64,000 nucleotides of DNA, from contig JALUTQ010000007.1 in the NCBI GenBank assembly GCA_032718865.1, forward strand, positions 2,294,001 through 2,358,000. Reading direction: 5' to 3'. This stretch comes from Tilletia caries. Lineage: Eukaryota > Basidiomycota > Exobasidiomycetes > Tilletiales > Tilletiaceae. Positions 31,064-42,356 of this stretch are shown one piece after another. Made by a program: the position numbers and the translations under genes. Each line of letters starts with the position of its first letter. Positions within the stretch are counted from its first letter, which is position 1. The notes under the pieces were generated by a model that had not been told where the DNA came from, did no database searches, and saw only the letters and a program-made list of their open reading frames with translations.

Positions 31064-31497
31064 AGCTCCCTCTCAAAAAAACTAGGGTGACGATGATCAT
31101 GATCTTGATCATTGATTGATCTTTCTTTCTTTCGCGCGAGCTCTAATCTTTGTGATCATAAAGGCAGAGCAGAAAGGTTGTCATCATCAAACCGCCACTA
31201 TAGTTCAGCGGTCTGATATGCAGGCCAAATCTGCGCAGGTCGTCGGATCGATTCCCACTCTTTTTCATTCATTCTTTTTCTTTTTGCCCACCGTCGCTGG
31301 GTTAGAGAACTTGGTCGCTGGGTTAGCGCGTAGCGAGTACAGTTAGGGTTAGGGGGTGCGTGAGCACCCGTTAGAAAACTTAGGGAATATGTTGAGATAA
31401 CTTAGTGAAGAGTTAGGTTGGGGGGTCTGGGGGGGCTGCCCCCCCCAGCCGATTTCGCGACACGGTGTTGCACCCTAGTTTTTTTTGAGAGGTAGCT
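31064..31497. mobile_element. Small terminal-inverted-repeat element with internal Pol III promoter boxes
   Basis: The left end AGCTCCCTCTC + A7 + CTAGGGTG (31064-31089) recurs inverted at 31471-31497 with one substitution and one extra T in the homopolymer. The 434-bp element contains a tRNA-like Pol III promoter (31194-31265), a TTAGGGTTAGGGG stretch near 31341, and a G/C-run palindrome (31418-31445). No clear target duplication was found. No coding frame. Confidence 0.75.
31194..31265 (+). ncRNA. tRNA-like Pol III unit (tRNA relic or SINE head)
   Basis: The A box TAGTTCAGCGG (31201-31211) fits TRGYNNARNGG exactly. The B box GGATCGATTCC (31245-31255) fits GWTCRANNC. A TTTTT terminator starts at 31261. 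A 5-bp anticodon-stem-like hairpin (TGCAG/CTGCG) encloses a 7-nt loop, GCCAAAT, without U33. The acceptor arms do not pair, so this is not a functional tRNA but could be transcribed by Pol III. Confidence 0.6.
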
Positions 31498-31573
31498 GGG
31501 GAGGTTATCCAACACCTCAACTTCGACCGTGGCCTTCAGCACAGCACAAGTACATACATATCTTGCTCTCCTC

Positions 31574-32630
31574 ATGGCCCTCCCGCGCTCCCTCGATGCC
31601 GGCTTCCTGCCGTCTGAGGTCGAATACATCGCCAGCATAGAAACCGAGGTCAAAATCGTCCCCCTACTCTCCTTCGACCGAGTCCGTCTTCTGGGTGTAA
31701 GTCTGACCCCCCTCTCCATTCTCTTACGCTTGCAACAAGTCGGAAGCGGCTGACTTTCCTTTTGAAATCTTGCCCGCGCGCGCAGGGAATCTACGGACCA
31801 TTCCGACCTCCAGCACAGGCCAAGGTGCCGCTCTGGCTCGCCGCCTACCTAAAAAGACGCAACAAATGTGCCATCGTCCCGCCCGCTTGGCTCACCGTCG
31901 GTGAGTGCTGTCCTTCCATCAAAGCTTCAGCAACGTGAAGGCACCGGGCTTCCCGCGCGGAGGAAGTTGCTGAAACGCGGTGCTTTCCTTTCCCCCGCAG
32001 ATGCGTTATCAGAAACACTACGGATTGAGACCAACATGGCCAGCTTCGCAGAGGTGCCCTTCCACTACGTCGCCGTCGCGAAAGTGCTATTAGACGTGTG
32101 AGTGAATGATCCGCGCAAGGGAGCTCGCAGAATCGCTTCTCACGCGCCCCCCTTCATGTTCCTTACAGTGCCGCAGATGACATTCCCTCCAGCGATCAGG
32201 TCCGGGCACTGCTCAAGGACCTCCGCGAAGCTCGACAGAGCAAGATCATGGCTGGTCTGGAGATGATCAACCCTGTCCACCTCGAGGTACGTTCCCTTCA
32301 CATCTCTTCTCCCCCTTAGGCATCCTATCCAAGTGCTGACCTTTTCTCACTTCACCCTGTCCTGTTGCACCTTGCAAAACAAAGATGACCAACATCTCCG
32401 CCCTCGAGATCGCAGAACTTCGACCCTTCTTCGGAACGGCCTTCAAAGAACTCAGGACTTTCCAACGTAGCGCAGCCATCGCCAGCGAACAACAAGAGAA
32501 CAACAACAACAACGCAGCCGACTTTGACTTCGGTCCTGGCGGGGGAGGCTATGACGCAGACGAGCCGATGATGTGGGGTCAAGGAGGAGGAGAAGCAGGA
32601 GGAGCCGATGATTACTACGGAGACGGATGA
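31574..32630 (+). CDS. PSF2: GINS complex subunit Psf2
   Basis: Psf2 is one of four GINS subunits of the CMG replicative helicase. Five exons: 31574-31696, 31786-31900, 32001-32097, 32169-32286 and 32385-32630, all with GT-AG introns. They sum to 232 codons plus stop. Diagnostic pieces are [20 protein letters not shown] at the N terminus, [20 protein letters not shown] at the first junction, [29 protein letters not shown], and [18 protein letters not shown] near the end. A Gly/Asp/Asn-rich acidic tail follows. The length is slightly above the usual 185-215 aa because of that tail. The start at 31574 is chosen because MALP precedes the conserved region directly. Confidence 0.95.
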
Positions 32631-32906
32631 AGTGCGTCGAGAGAGAGAACATAGAAATGGAACGGAAAACAAGTGTTGCCGTCGCTCGGTAGCCAAAGAT
32701 CTGAAGCCATGGGGGAGAAGGGGGAATCGATGAACCCGTGTCGAGAGGAGAACCAGAGAAAGAGGAAGCAAAGGTGCATAGTCCCATCACCAACCGTACG
32801 TGAATTGTGTGAAGGTGGCCCGAAATGTGGCAGAAGGTCCCTTGGTCGCCCACCCGCCCGTCCCGACTCCAAGAAGCGGGATAGAGCCACAGGAGAAAGG
32901 TCCGCA

Positions 32907-35900
32907 TTACCGCTGTCGTGGTCTCCGCGTCCTCGACGAAGCGGTAGTCGCAGCCGGAGCAGACGCAGAAGTCGATACCTCCACCTTCGTCCGAGGCCTG
33001 GAAGTACCCACAGCTTCTTGTGCACAACCGCTGCCAGAAACAGCAACAGCAGGTCCTCGTTCCCGTGGATCACGCTGTTCCCGCTCCCGCGGGTCCCGCG
33101 GACGAGTCGGAAGTCGACTATCCTTCAACCCGAACCGGTCCCGAACTTCCGGGCTCGCACGATGGACAGGTACAGCCTGAACACTCCCCGAGTTCGCTTT
33201 CCCACCGGCGGCGGCAGTCGTCCTGCCACTTGCACTTGAAGACGCAGCTTGGTGCGGCGGTGGCGGGCTCGAGAAGACATCGTCGACATCAACAAGCTTA
33301 GGTTCCGACGACGATCCCGAGCCCAACACGGCAGCGCCACGAACAGGCGAACCCGCAATCGTGTCCAACGTCGACGACAGTCCCAACGGACGCATCACCG
33401 TCATCTGTTGTCCATTCTGATTCAGGCGCGCAAGGATGGACGAAGGCGTCGGCAAGGACGGGGGTGCCCTAGGCGTCGTCGAGCCTATATTTGCTGCCGC
33501 CGCCGCCGCCGCAGCCGTGGACGAGGTTAGTCCGGCGTGCGAGCCGATCGACTTGAGCGACGGACTGGTCATCCCACCCGTACGCACATAGGCACCACTG
33601 CCCAAAACGCTCTCCTTCGGCGAAAGCATCAACGTCAACTTGCCGCCGTCCTGCGTCAAGATCGAGCGCGCCGCACGGATCGTGTCGTTGTGGTCGAGCT
33701 GCACGTTGCCCGCGTGGATGCTCTGCATGAGCGGCTGTACGGACGACGAAGAAGGCGCCGAGGTGGAAGATGATGACGATGATGATGGCCCGCCAGGCTT
33801 GCCGTTCTGCCTCCGAGTTCCCGGTGGGACGTTGGCATTCTCCGCTCCCACATCATGCACCACCGTCGAGCGACTACGCTCCCGTCGTTCCGTGCCCACC
33901 GCCGCAGGGGCAGTATCCCCATCCGCAGGACCCCCATTCTTCCGAAGCAAACTCGACGTCCGAACCGGAGGCACCGCACTCGACCGTTTACCCTTCTTGT
34001 CCATCCCAGGCGCAGGCGACTGCGTAGGCGTCTCCACCCCTTCCACAGGACCCGAATCCGAACTAAAACCCGACCCGGATCCCGAACGGCCAGAACCAGA
34101 CGGCCCACCAGCACCGCCACTCTCCTCCTTCCCACCCACCGTGTTCAGCAGACCCGCAACAAGCGACCTCCCAAACCCAGCACCGCCGCCAGCTTTGTTA
34201 TTCCCCAAACGACTCTCCGTAGGCGGCGCCTGGAGCTGAGCCGACCGTTTCCTCGTCGGACTCGGGCTTTTGCGCGGTTGACCCACGACGGGCGGGGGCT
34301 TGACAATCGTCGCCATCGCCGCTCGGAGGGCGTCACCGTTGTTCATGCTCATGATCGCCGGGGCGTCGGAGCCAGAAGCCTCGTCATCGGCAGGCGCCGG
34401 TAGGAAATGCGCCACCTTCCGCGGACGGGGCGTCATAGGTCCAAGGTCCTCTCCATCTACATCTCCATCTACATCATCCAGTAGTCGGGAGTCATCGCCC
34501 TCGACGTCCCGTTCGACCGAAGACTTGCGCTTCAACCTCATCCGCGCCGCCTCGTCCGCCTTGGCACCTCGCACCCCACCTTTAACCAAAGCCTGGACCT
34601 CCGCCAACTCTTGCTTAATCTTCTCCACCTCCCGCCGACTGCGCTCCAGCTCGGCCGCGATCCTCACATTCTCCGCTTCCACCGCAGCCCGGCTCTCCTC
34701 CAAACGCGCCTGCTCGCCCCACCGGATCCACTCCACAAACTGGGTGTACATGAAATGCTGCTGGGGCCCGACGACACAGCCGGGTCGCATGAGTCGCATG
34801 AAGCCGATCACCTCGTTCGCGGTAAAGCCGTGGTTCCAGATCAGGTAGGCTCCGATCAGGACGCCGGTCCGGCCGAGTCCTGCTTTGCAGTGTACCGCAA
34901 TCACGCCCCCGGCTCTCACGACTTCATCCGCCAGCTTGATGAACTCGCGCAGGATCTCGGTGGACGGGTTCGATCCGTCGTCGAAGTACATGTCCTTTTG
35001 TTCACGGAAACGGAAGAGAGGCTGTGTGAGTTCTCTACGGGTCCCTTGGGAGAATGGTTCGACACGCGTACTCACAACATGCCGAATACCCGCATCTTCG
35101 AATACCTTCTTGTCGTATAGAGGATTGTTAAGTCGGACCACCAGCTGGACGTTCTTCTTCCGGAAGTACTTGATCGTATCGCCCATAAGTTTGCTCATCG
35201 GCTTCTTCATCTTGTTGTTCGTCACCGTCAGGGCCGCAGCACCACCACTCTGCTGCGCTTGCGCATTCGCGCGCAACTGCGCAACATACTCCTTATCGTT
35301 CGGACTCGCAAACGCGATAAAGTTGGGCGTGAGCCAGTTCCAATCACCGTTCTGGACTTGTTCGTAGTGCTCGTACTCGTCAATGTCGAATTGGCTGAGA
35401 TCGAGGAGATTGCAGGCGAGACCGCGGTGGAGGCCGTAGAGGACGTCTTGAATGGAGAGGTTGAAGTCGGCGCGGCCGTAGCCTGCGTCGCGGAAGGGCT
35501 CAATCTCCCACTGCAGGACGAGGTATTGCGCGTCAGATGCATGCAGCTTAGAAGAAATACAGCATCACGTAGGACACTCACGGTGCTGAAGGGGAAGAAG
35601 GCATCGGCAGGCTCGACCTTCTCAATGACAAGGGCCCATAGTGCCATGAGTAGAGCTGCGTTGGCTTTGCGATGAGGATCTGCGGAGGTGTAGACGACGA
35701 GGTTCTTGTGTGCGAAATCGGGGTCCTGAAAGCATCGGGAGAAGAAGGGGAAGAAGAGAGGGTCAAAGCGCGTTCTGATGAGAAGAAGAGTGTGCTCGAT
35801 CCTCCCGCATACAGCCGGAAAGGTCCGTGAAAAGAGGACTCACGATCAACCACTGATGAACATGGGTGCAGAAGCGCCAGAACATGCCTATATTGAGCGG

Positions 35901-36656
35901 ACCCCAGTCATCGAAGAAGCTGAGGTACGGCAGGTCATTATCGACAGTGAGCCACTCCCAATGCTTGAGTTTGGGTTGATGGCGGGGCACCCCATTGCCG
36001 TCGTCCCGCAGGCCATTTTTTCGTTTCCGACCCTGTTCTTCGAGATCTTGGGCGTCGGCGGGGGGTAGGATCACGGAGCGGCTGCCGTTGCCGACGGAGA
36101 GGTCGTCCATGTCCGGTGCGGGGTGTGGGAAGACGGCGAAGTAGATGCGAGGGGCGATGCGGACTAGGGGTCGGATGGGCATGGGATGACCTGCATGTAT
36201 GCGGTAGGAGGAGAGGCATGCGATAAGGCAAAGGGGGTCGCTACATGCGAGAGCATACGGAATGTGATGTTAATACTCACCATTTGAGTTGGATGCGACT
36301 GTACCTGAGGAGTGTAGTGCAGCATGGTCATCCATCTGATCCTCCTCCTCGTCCATGCCATCCTGGTCGCTCTCCAGCAGATCGATCTCGCTGTCGAGGA
36401 AGTCGGAGTCATCGGGACCGGGGACGATGACCGCTTGGTAGAACTGGGTGGATACTTTGGGGAGTGGCTGTGATGCTGGATGCTGCTGCTGCTGCTGCTG
36501 CTGAGATGCTGTGGTGTGATGTCTGTTGTTGTACGATGCTGATGTTGATCGTGTGGTGGGCTGGCTGCTTGAGGAGGGCACCCTCCGTGTTGAGGTCCGG
36601 GTCGAGGCCTGGCTGTTGGACGGCGCTTGCCGTGCGGATGATCGCGTGGGTGGCAT
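32907..36656 (-). CDS. CDC14: Cdc14 dual-specificity phosphatase
   Basis: Cdc14 removes Cdk phosphorylations at mitotic exit and in septation. Five exons: 36656-36281, 36190-35844, 35726-35582, 35510-35076 and 34994-32907, giving about 1,130 aa. The N-terminal pseudo-phosphatase lobe contains RIYFAVFPHPAP and FDDWGPLNIGMFWRF. The catalytic loop is VHCKAGLGRTG (CX5R), followed by RPGCVVGPQQHFM. Before the core is a Ser/Thr/Gln-rich stretch with a run of Q from a CAG-type repeat. After it lies a coiled coil (AAELERSRREVEKIKQELAE) and a long disordered Ser/Pro/Gly-rich tail with basic motifs, far longer than in yeast. Start at 36656 (MPPTRSSARQ) is the first ATG fitting the conserved region. Confidence 0.94.
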
Positions 36657-37570
36657 CGAAGTTCCTGCTGGCCTTGCTCCTGCTGGCTGACGTGTTTGGA
36701 TGAAGGAATCTGGTAGTTGGAATTGGAGTTGGAGCTGGAGTTGGTTGGAGCGAGAGTCGAGAGCATACCGGGACACGCTTGCCAGTCGAGAGCCTTGTTG
36801 TGAATTTCGCGAGTGTTGTTCTCTGCGGATGCGCGTCACGTCACGTGAGCAGAGACAAAAATCCACACTCCGGGCGAACTCGGAACAGCGATCCGATCTT
36901 CCCCGGAACGCACCTCCTTCACACCAGCACCAAGAAGTAAAAGGGCGGTCGATCTTCGCATCGAAAGGGAGGGAGGGCGGCATGCGTGATGCAGTGGAGC
37001 AACGGGCGAGCTCGCTGACCATGCGTGCCGGAAGCACTCCTCTCCCTCCGCGACGCGATGGAGCGGTCAACTGGAGCAAGGCCCGCCGGCACTCGCGAGA
37101 TTTCCCAACGACCACAATTCAAGATGCGATGAGGTGGATTACAGGGAGAGGGAGTGACGGCGAGACATAATAAAGGAGAGCTGACACCCTTTTCTTTCAC
37201 TCACGGGAATGAGCAGCGTGAGTCGCTCGATGCCGGATCCTGCGTACGGGTGATTGACTTCCGGTTTCGCTCTTGCAGGCCCTCCGTGGCCCTGTGCATG
37301 ATCTTGCTTTCCCTGTGCAGCCGTGCCAGGCCTGTGTTTGCAGCTGTTGTTTGCTGTCGTGCCCTGCTGAACACCTCCTTCTCTTGCTCGCTCGCGATTT
37401 CTCCCACGCACAGAGCATGTATACTGACTGACTTCCTTCTATCCAAGCGCTGACGTTTTCACCCCACCCGTTGTCTTCTTCCGTCCCTATCAAGCAGGGT
37501 GGGTCTATTCCGGTCTTTCCAACCCGAGAGTACGACACTGGTCGCAAAGATCATATTTTCTTCCAGCAGG
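36657..37570. other. Divergent promoter region between CDC14 and the coiled-coil gene
   Basis: The minus-strand frame of CDC14 stays open some 450 bp upstream, but without family support. No other gene, repeat or RNA was seen. A pyrimidine-rich tract lies before 37571. Confidence 0.45.
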
Positions 37571-39601
37571 ATGCTGTTCCGGCGCAGAACAGAGACGGAG
37601 CCTGCGACAAGCCTCGGCGGCGATGTTTCCCGGCCGGACTCTCGAGCAGGAGACGCAAGCACTCGACAGCGCAGACGGGCTCCTCCTCCGAACCCACCTC
37701 CGTCCCTGCCCCTTCCCGCGCCACCATCCTCAACACCCTCCATCGCGACCCTTCCCACACCACCCGCATCCTCCTCCTCCATCTCATCCATGGCAGCCTT
37801 CCACCCCATCCCGACCTCCACCCCGTCCACATCCCCCTCCACCAGCCAGTCCTGGACGACGACAAGCTCAACCTCACCAGCGACCTCATTCACCGCGACC
37901 GCATCAACGACAACCCTAACAAGCATCCCGACCACCGACGCAAACGCCCTCGCAATCTTCCTCCAATCACGCACCCTTCTCCCGGCAACCATCCCCCCAC
38001 CGCTCACCCCAGAGTTACTCAAACTAGCCGAAGCCCTCCCCTCGGCCGAAGACACCCTCCGCCGAACGACATCCGACGCCCACCAAGCCCGCACACGCGC
38101 CTTACTCCTCCACCAGTCCGCCACCCACGCCTCCCGGCGCGCCGACGCGCTCGAGGAACAGGCCCGCGCTGAACGGCAGTGGTCCCGGGATCTGTGGCTC
38201 GTGGCGCAAGGCGGCGAGAGGGATGCCAGGGTGGCCGAGGAGGCGATGAGGCAGGCGGGCGAGGTGTTGGGTGCGGTTAGGAAGATTGCTGTGGAGGAGA
38301 TGGGGAAGCATCTGGCTGGGACGAGGAGAGAGGGTGGTGGTGGTGGTGGTAGTGGTGGACCTCCTCTTCCCCCATCATCATCATCGTCGTGGAACGTTAA
38401 AGGAGGAGAGCGGACTCAGCACCTCTCATCGGCTTTTGCATCAAGCACGACATTGTCATCTTCGACGGACCAGCGTACGCTTCACTCATCCACAAGCTTT
38501 CCCGAATTTCGACGACCAGCAACAGAAGGAGGAGGAGGAGAAGCAGCATCCCCCTCCTGGCCTCAAGGCTCAGCAACCCACGTCCGCGACCGGACGATCA
38601 CTCCGAGCACGTACGGCCCGCGCATCGCCGACCTCGACGCCATCCTCGACGCTGAACAGGACCGACTCTCGGCCCTCCGTCGTGAACAAGGCTCGTCATC
38701 GTCGTCATCGGCGGTGGGCCCACACCCTTCCTCCGCCTCGTTCCCGCTACCACTCCCGCTTACGCCCCAGATCGGGCCGCAGTCGCAGTCGCAGTCGCCA
38801 TCGTCCTCGCCCCAACTGGGCATGCAAGAAGGTCCAGCAGCGCCAGCCCGGCCGCCGTGGGAGCTCGAAGTGGAGATCCCGCCTGCGCGCGCTGCGTCTG
38901 AGTTCCTCATGCAGGCTGCCTTGATGGGTCGGACCCAGTCTACTCTGACCTCGGCGGAGCTGGTACAGGAGGTAGGGCAGGGCGAACGACGACGTCGGGC
39001 TTTGTCGGTCACTATATCTCCTACTACCACAACCGCACCGTACGAGTACCCATCCGCGTCCGCGTCCGCGTCCGACTTCATGCCCTTCTCCCTCCGCAGT
39101 GGTCTTCGGACATCCATATCGTCCGAGATGTCGATGATGACCGCCACCTCTCACCCAGAGAGCGCAGGAGGAGGGGGAGGAGGGTTGGGACTCACCATTG
39201 ACCCGCTGGCTGCACTCCCACTCCGAGCCCCACCCACACCTCGACTGAGCAACGTCGACCTGCCCGCACCCATACCCATACCCACACCCACACCTCTACC
39301 AGGCCCGGCGTCCAGACCCACCCCACACCTACACCCGCGCAGTCCATCCACCCCAGCTTTCCCTCCCCCTACCCGACCTCAAGACCTCCCCCTAGCAGAG
39401 AACACGCCCGCGCGCACGTCGCTCACGGGCCCGTGGTGGAAGGAGACTTCGCCGACGGAGGAGACGGGGATGGGAGTGCTCAAGAACGATGGGAATGAGG
39501 AAGTGGAGGGGGACGATCCGTTGGTGCCGTATCCGGTCAGTTCGGCCGAGTTGGTCCCCATTCCCGTATTCTCGCCTTCTGCGCTCCACGAACGCGGCTA
39601 A
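37571..39601 (+). CDS. Ser/Pro-rich coiled-coil protein of unknown function
   Basis: One intronless frame of 676 aa from ATG 37571; the frame is open from 37499, but this ATG gives MLFRRRTETEPATSLG. After a Pro/Ser/Thr-rich N terminus comes a probable helical coiled-coil region, about residues 130-255 (TPELLKLAEALPSAEDTLRR, then EEQARAERQWSRDLWL and EAMRQAGEVLGAVRKIAV). The rest is disordered, with Gly, Ser and Pro runs and a short helix-like LDAILDAEQDRLSALRRE. No catalytic motif, signal peptide or membrane segment. The long overlapping frame at 37471-38172 is a shadow. I do not recognise the family. Confidence 0.7.
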   Translation: MLFRRRTETEPATSLGGDVSRPDSRAGDASTRQRRRAPPPNPPPSLPLPAPPSSTPSIATLPTPPASSSSISSMAAFHPIPTSTPSTSPSTSQSWTTTSSTSPATSFTATASTTTLTSIPTTDANALAIFLQSRTLLPATIPPPLTPELLKLAEALPSAEDTLRRTTSDAHQARTRALLLHQSATHASRRADALEEQARAERQWSRDLWLVAQGGERDARVAEEAMRQAGEVLGAVRKIAVEEMGKHLAGTRREGGGGGGSGGPPLPPSSSSSWNVKGGERTQHLSSAFASSTTLSSSTDQRTLHSSTSFPEFRRPATEGGGGEAASPSWPQGSATHVRDRTITPSTYGPRIADLDAILDAEQDRLSALRREQGSSSSSSAVGPHPSSASFPLPLPLTPQIGPQSQSQSPSSSPQLGMQEGPAAPARPPWELEVEIPPARAASEFLMQAALMGRTQSTLTSAELVQEVGQGERRRRALSVTISPTTTTAPYEYPSASASASDFMPFSLRSGLRTSISSEMSMMTATSHPESAGGGGGGLGLTIDPLAALPLRAPPTPRLSNVDLPAPIPIPTPTPLPGPASRPTPHLHPRSPSTPAFPPPTRPQDLPLAENTPARTSLTGPWWKETSPTEETGMGVLKNDGNEEVEGDDPLVPYPVSSAELVPIPVFSPSALHERG

Positions 39602-39978
39602 AAAAAAGGGAGGGGAGGGGCCGCCCAGCTGGGCGCAAGATGGGGCTCTTTCTTCGTGTTGAACAGGCATAACAAATGACCGGCGTCGTCATGTTTCTCT
39701 CCTCAATCCTAGCATTCTAGAGCCAATCACCAAAAAAAAACGATGCGAAAACGTTCGAAGATCATCAACAGAGACCCAGCTGGGTCAAGCATGTGACGGT
39801 CGTCAGAACGATTTGATCTTTTGATTGAGGAGAGACGTGCAAGAGACGTGGATGAAGAAGAAATACAGGGGATGAAAAAGAAAGGGTTGGTGCGCTACAT
39901 CGACTTTTGAGAAAGGGGTTTTCAGAAGGGGAGAGCTGGGCCCCATCGCGCGAGAGCGAGGGCGTTGCCCTTCCCAAC

Positions 39979-41684
39979 TCAGATCGGAGCTGGAAGCGAG
40001 ATGTTGACGTGGACCGACTTCACGTTCGTGTAGTTCGCAAGGGCGTACTGGCCCAGCTCGCGACCGATACCGGACTGCTTGTAGCCGCCGAAGGGTACCC
40101 TGCGAAACAGAAGGGTTCAAAAGGGGGCGTCAGCTTTTTCCCCATTTACCTTTTTTTTTTTTGTTTTTTTACTGAAGCTCGTAGGAGGGAGAGAGAGAAA
40201 TACGTACTGTGCGTCGAGCAAGTTGTACGTGTTGATCCAGACCGTTCCCGCCTGCAGCCGGTTAGCAGTCTCCAGCGCGCGCGAGATATCACGCGTGAAA
40301 ACAGCCGCAGCGAGACCGTAGTACGAGTCATTGGCCTTGGCAAGCAAATCCTCCGTGTCCTTGAAGGTAGAGGTAACCAACACAGGCCCAAAGATCTCCT
40401 CCTTCGAGATGGTGTCGGTCTCCTTGACGTTACTGAAGATGGTCGGCTGGACGAAGTAACCTTCGTTGCCGTGTCGCTTGCCGCCCATCTCGACGGTGGC
40501 GCCTTCCTTGATGCCCTTCTCGATGAAGCCGGTGACGCGGTCGAATTGGAGCTGGGAGACGAGCGGGCCGTGGAAGGCGTTTTCGTCCCAGGGCGCCGAG
40601 ACGTGCATGTTCGCGACGACCTCCTTGAGCCGCTTCATGAACTTCTCATGGATCCCCTCCTGGACGTACACCCTCGTGCCCGCACAGCAGCACTGCCCCG
40701 CATTGAAGCTGAACCCAAACGCAGCCCACTTGGCCGCCTGCTCCACATCGGCATCGTCGTAGATGATATTGGGCGACTTGCCACCGAGCTCGAGGGTGAC
40801 CTTCTTCAGGTTCGTCTTGGCGGCCACTTGCATGATTTGACGTCCGACGAGGGTCGAGCCTGTGAAGGCGACCTTGTGGATGTCCATATGGGACGCGATG
40901 GCTGCGCCTGCGACGGGTCCGAAGCCGGAGACGACATTGACTACGCCGGGAGGGAAGCCGGCTTCCTTGATGAGTTCGCACAGCTTGAGGACCGACAGGG
41001 GAGTCTGTTCGGCCGTCTTGAGGACGACGGTGTTGCCTGTTGCGAGAGCGGGACCGAGTTTCCATGAAGCCATGAGGATGGGGAAGTTCCAGGGGATGAT
41101 CTGGCCGCAGACGCCGATGGGCTCGTGACGGGTGTAGGTGAGCTTAGCGTCGTTGGTCTCGATGACTTGTCCCGTGTTCTTGTCGGCCCAACCGCCCATG
41201 TATCGGAAGTTGGCGGCGACCTGTGCGACGTCGAAGCCTAGGAAAAAAAGTAAGGGAAGAAGGGCGTCAGGAGCAAATCGACGCGTTGTGAGCTTTGGGT
41301 ATGACTTGACTGGTACGTACCCTTAGCGATGGAGAAGGGCTTGCCGTTGTCGAGAGACTCGATAGACGACAACTCGTCAATGTTAGCCTCGACGAGATCA
41401 GCGAGGTGCATGAGGAGCTTGCCGCGCTCATGACCGGGGACCTTGGTGCCCCATGTGGTATCGAAAGCCTTTTGAGCGGCCTTGACAGCGCGGTCGACAT
41501 CCTTCTCGGAGCCCTCTGCAACCTGAGCGATCTCCTTGCCGGTAGAAGGATCCAGGACGGCGAAGGTCTTTCCGGACTCGGAGGCGACGAACTCGTTGTT
41601 GATGAAGAGACCGCCGGAGAAGGTGCTGCCCTTCTGCGCACAGGGACCTCCGGGGAAGGTGAGCTTGACTTGAGGTACTGACAT
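39979..41684 (-). CDS. NAD(P)+-dependent aldehyde dehydrogenase
   Basis: The enzyme oxidises aldehydes to carboxylic acids. Three exons: 41684-41321, 41237-40208 and 40099-39979, totalling 504 aa, the standard length. Visible are [12 protein letters not shown], the cofactor loop [10 protein letters not shown], the general base Glu in LELGGKSPN, the catalytic Cys in [23 protein letters not shown] and [14 protein letters not shown]. The start [12 protein letters not shown] lacks a mitochondrial presequence, so a cytosolic location is likely. It resembles the class 1/2 ALDH group of fungal acetaldehyde dehydrogenases; the exact substrate is inference. Confidence 0.95.
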
Positions 41685-42029
41685 TATGGAAAGCTTTTGG
41701 TTATGAAGAGGAGAGATGGGAGGAGAAGGTGTGGAAGATGTACTTGTGGATGAGGAGGTCGCCCTTCTTATACCCAGTTTTCTAGCCGCCACAGCCAAGA
41801 CGTCGATGACACGTTTACCGAGCTCCGCAGCAGAACAGGCGGGGTCCCATGACCAGCAAAGACGGGCACACCGAGAACAGGAATAGCGATTAGCGATGCC
41901 ATGGTACACATAGGCGGTATAGGACAGGCTGATCCGTGCGTGTGAGGCACAACCAGCAGGCAGCTCTCTATTCTGAGCGCTTCCGGCTCCGGCTCTGCAA
42001 CAAGAAGCACTCAAGCAGACCAAAGCCCG

Positions 42030-42063
<34 letters not shown>

Positions 42064-42356
42064 CAACGAACAGCAGCGCTGCCGCCTGCCACCTTCGCAC
42101 CGAGACAACCGCGAGTCAACGACAGGGTGACTGGGTGAGTCGACACCGCGGGGTTCTCTCGTTCTCTCCCGCTCCCCGCACTTTATCATGGCCCATCGGG
42201 GAAGCCCATTTTTCATACCACAAACGCTTTTTCAGCTCCCCCAAAAGTGCAAAAGTGATCTTCGCTCCTCTCCCTCGTCCATTGCATCACAATCGTATCG
42301 CACTGACAGCTGACAGCTCTAAGCCACAACCCACACTCCTTTCCCTCAGAACAGCA
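41685..42356. other. Divergent promoter region between ALDH and the GPI-type gene
   Basis: It contains a (CTG)n run at about 42033-42062. Open frames across it are short or extend into the neighbours. No gene called. Confidence 0.5.

Noticed and set aside
31194..31265. Functional tRNA gene
   Set aside because: The A and B boxes are good, but the acceptor stem does not pair, U33 is missing and the T stem has a mismatch. It is kept only as a Pol III relic.
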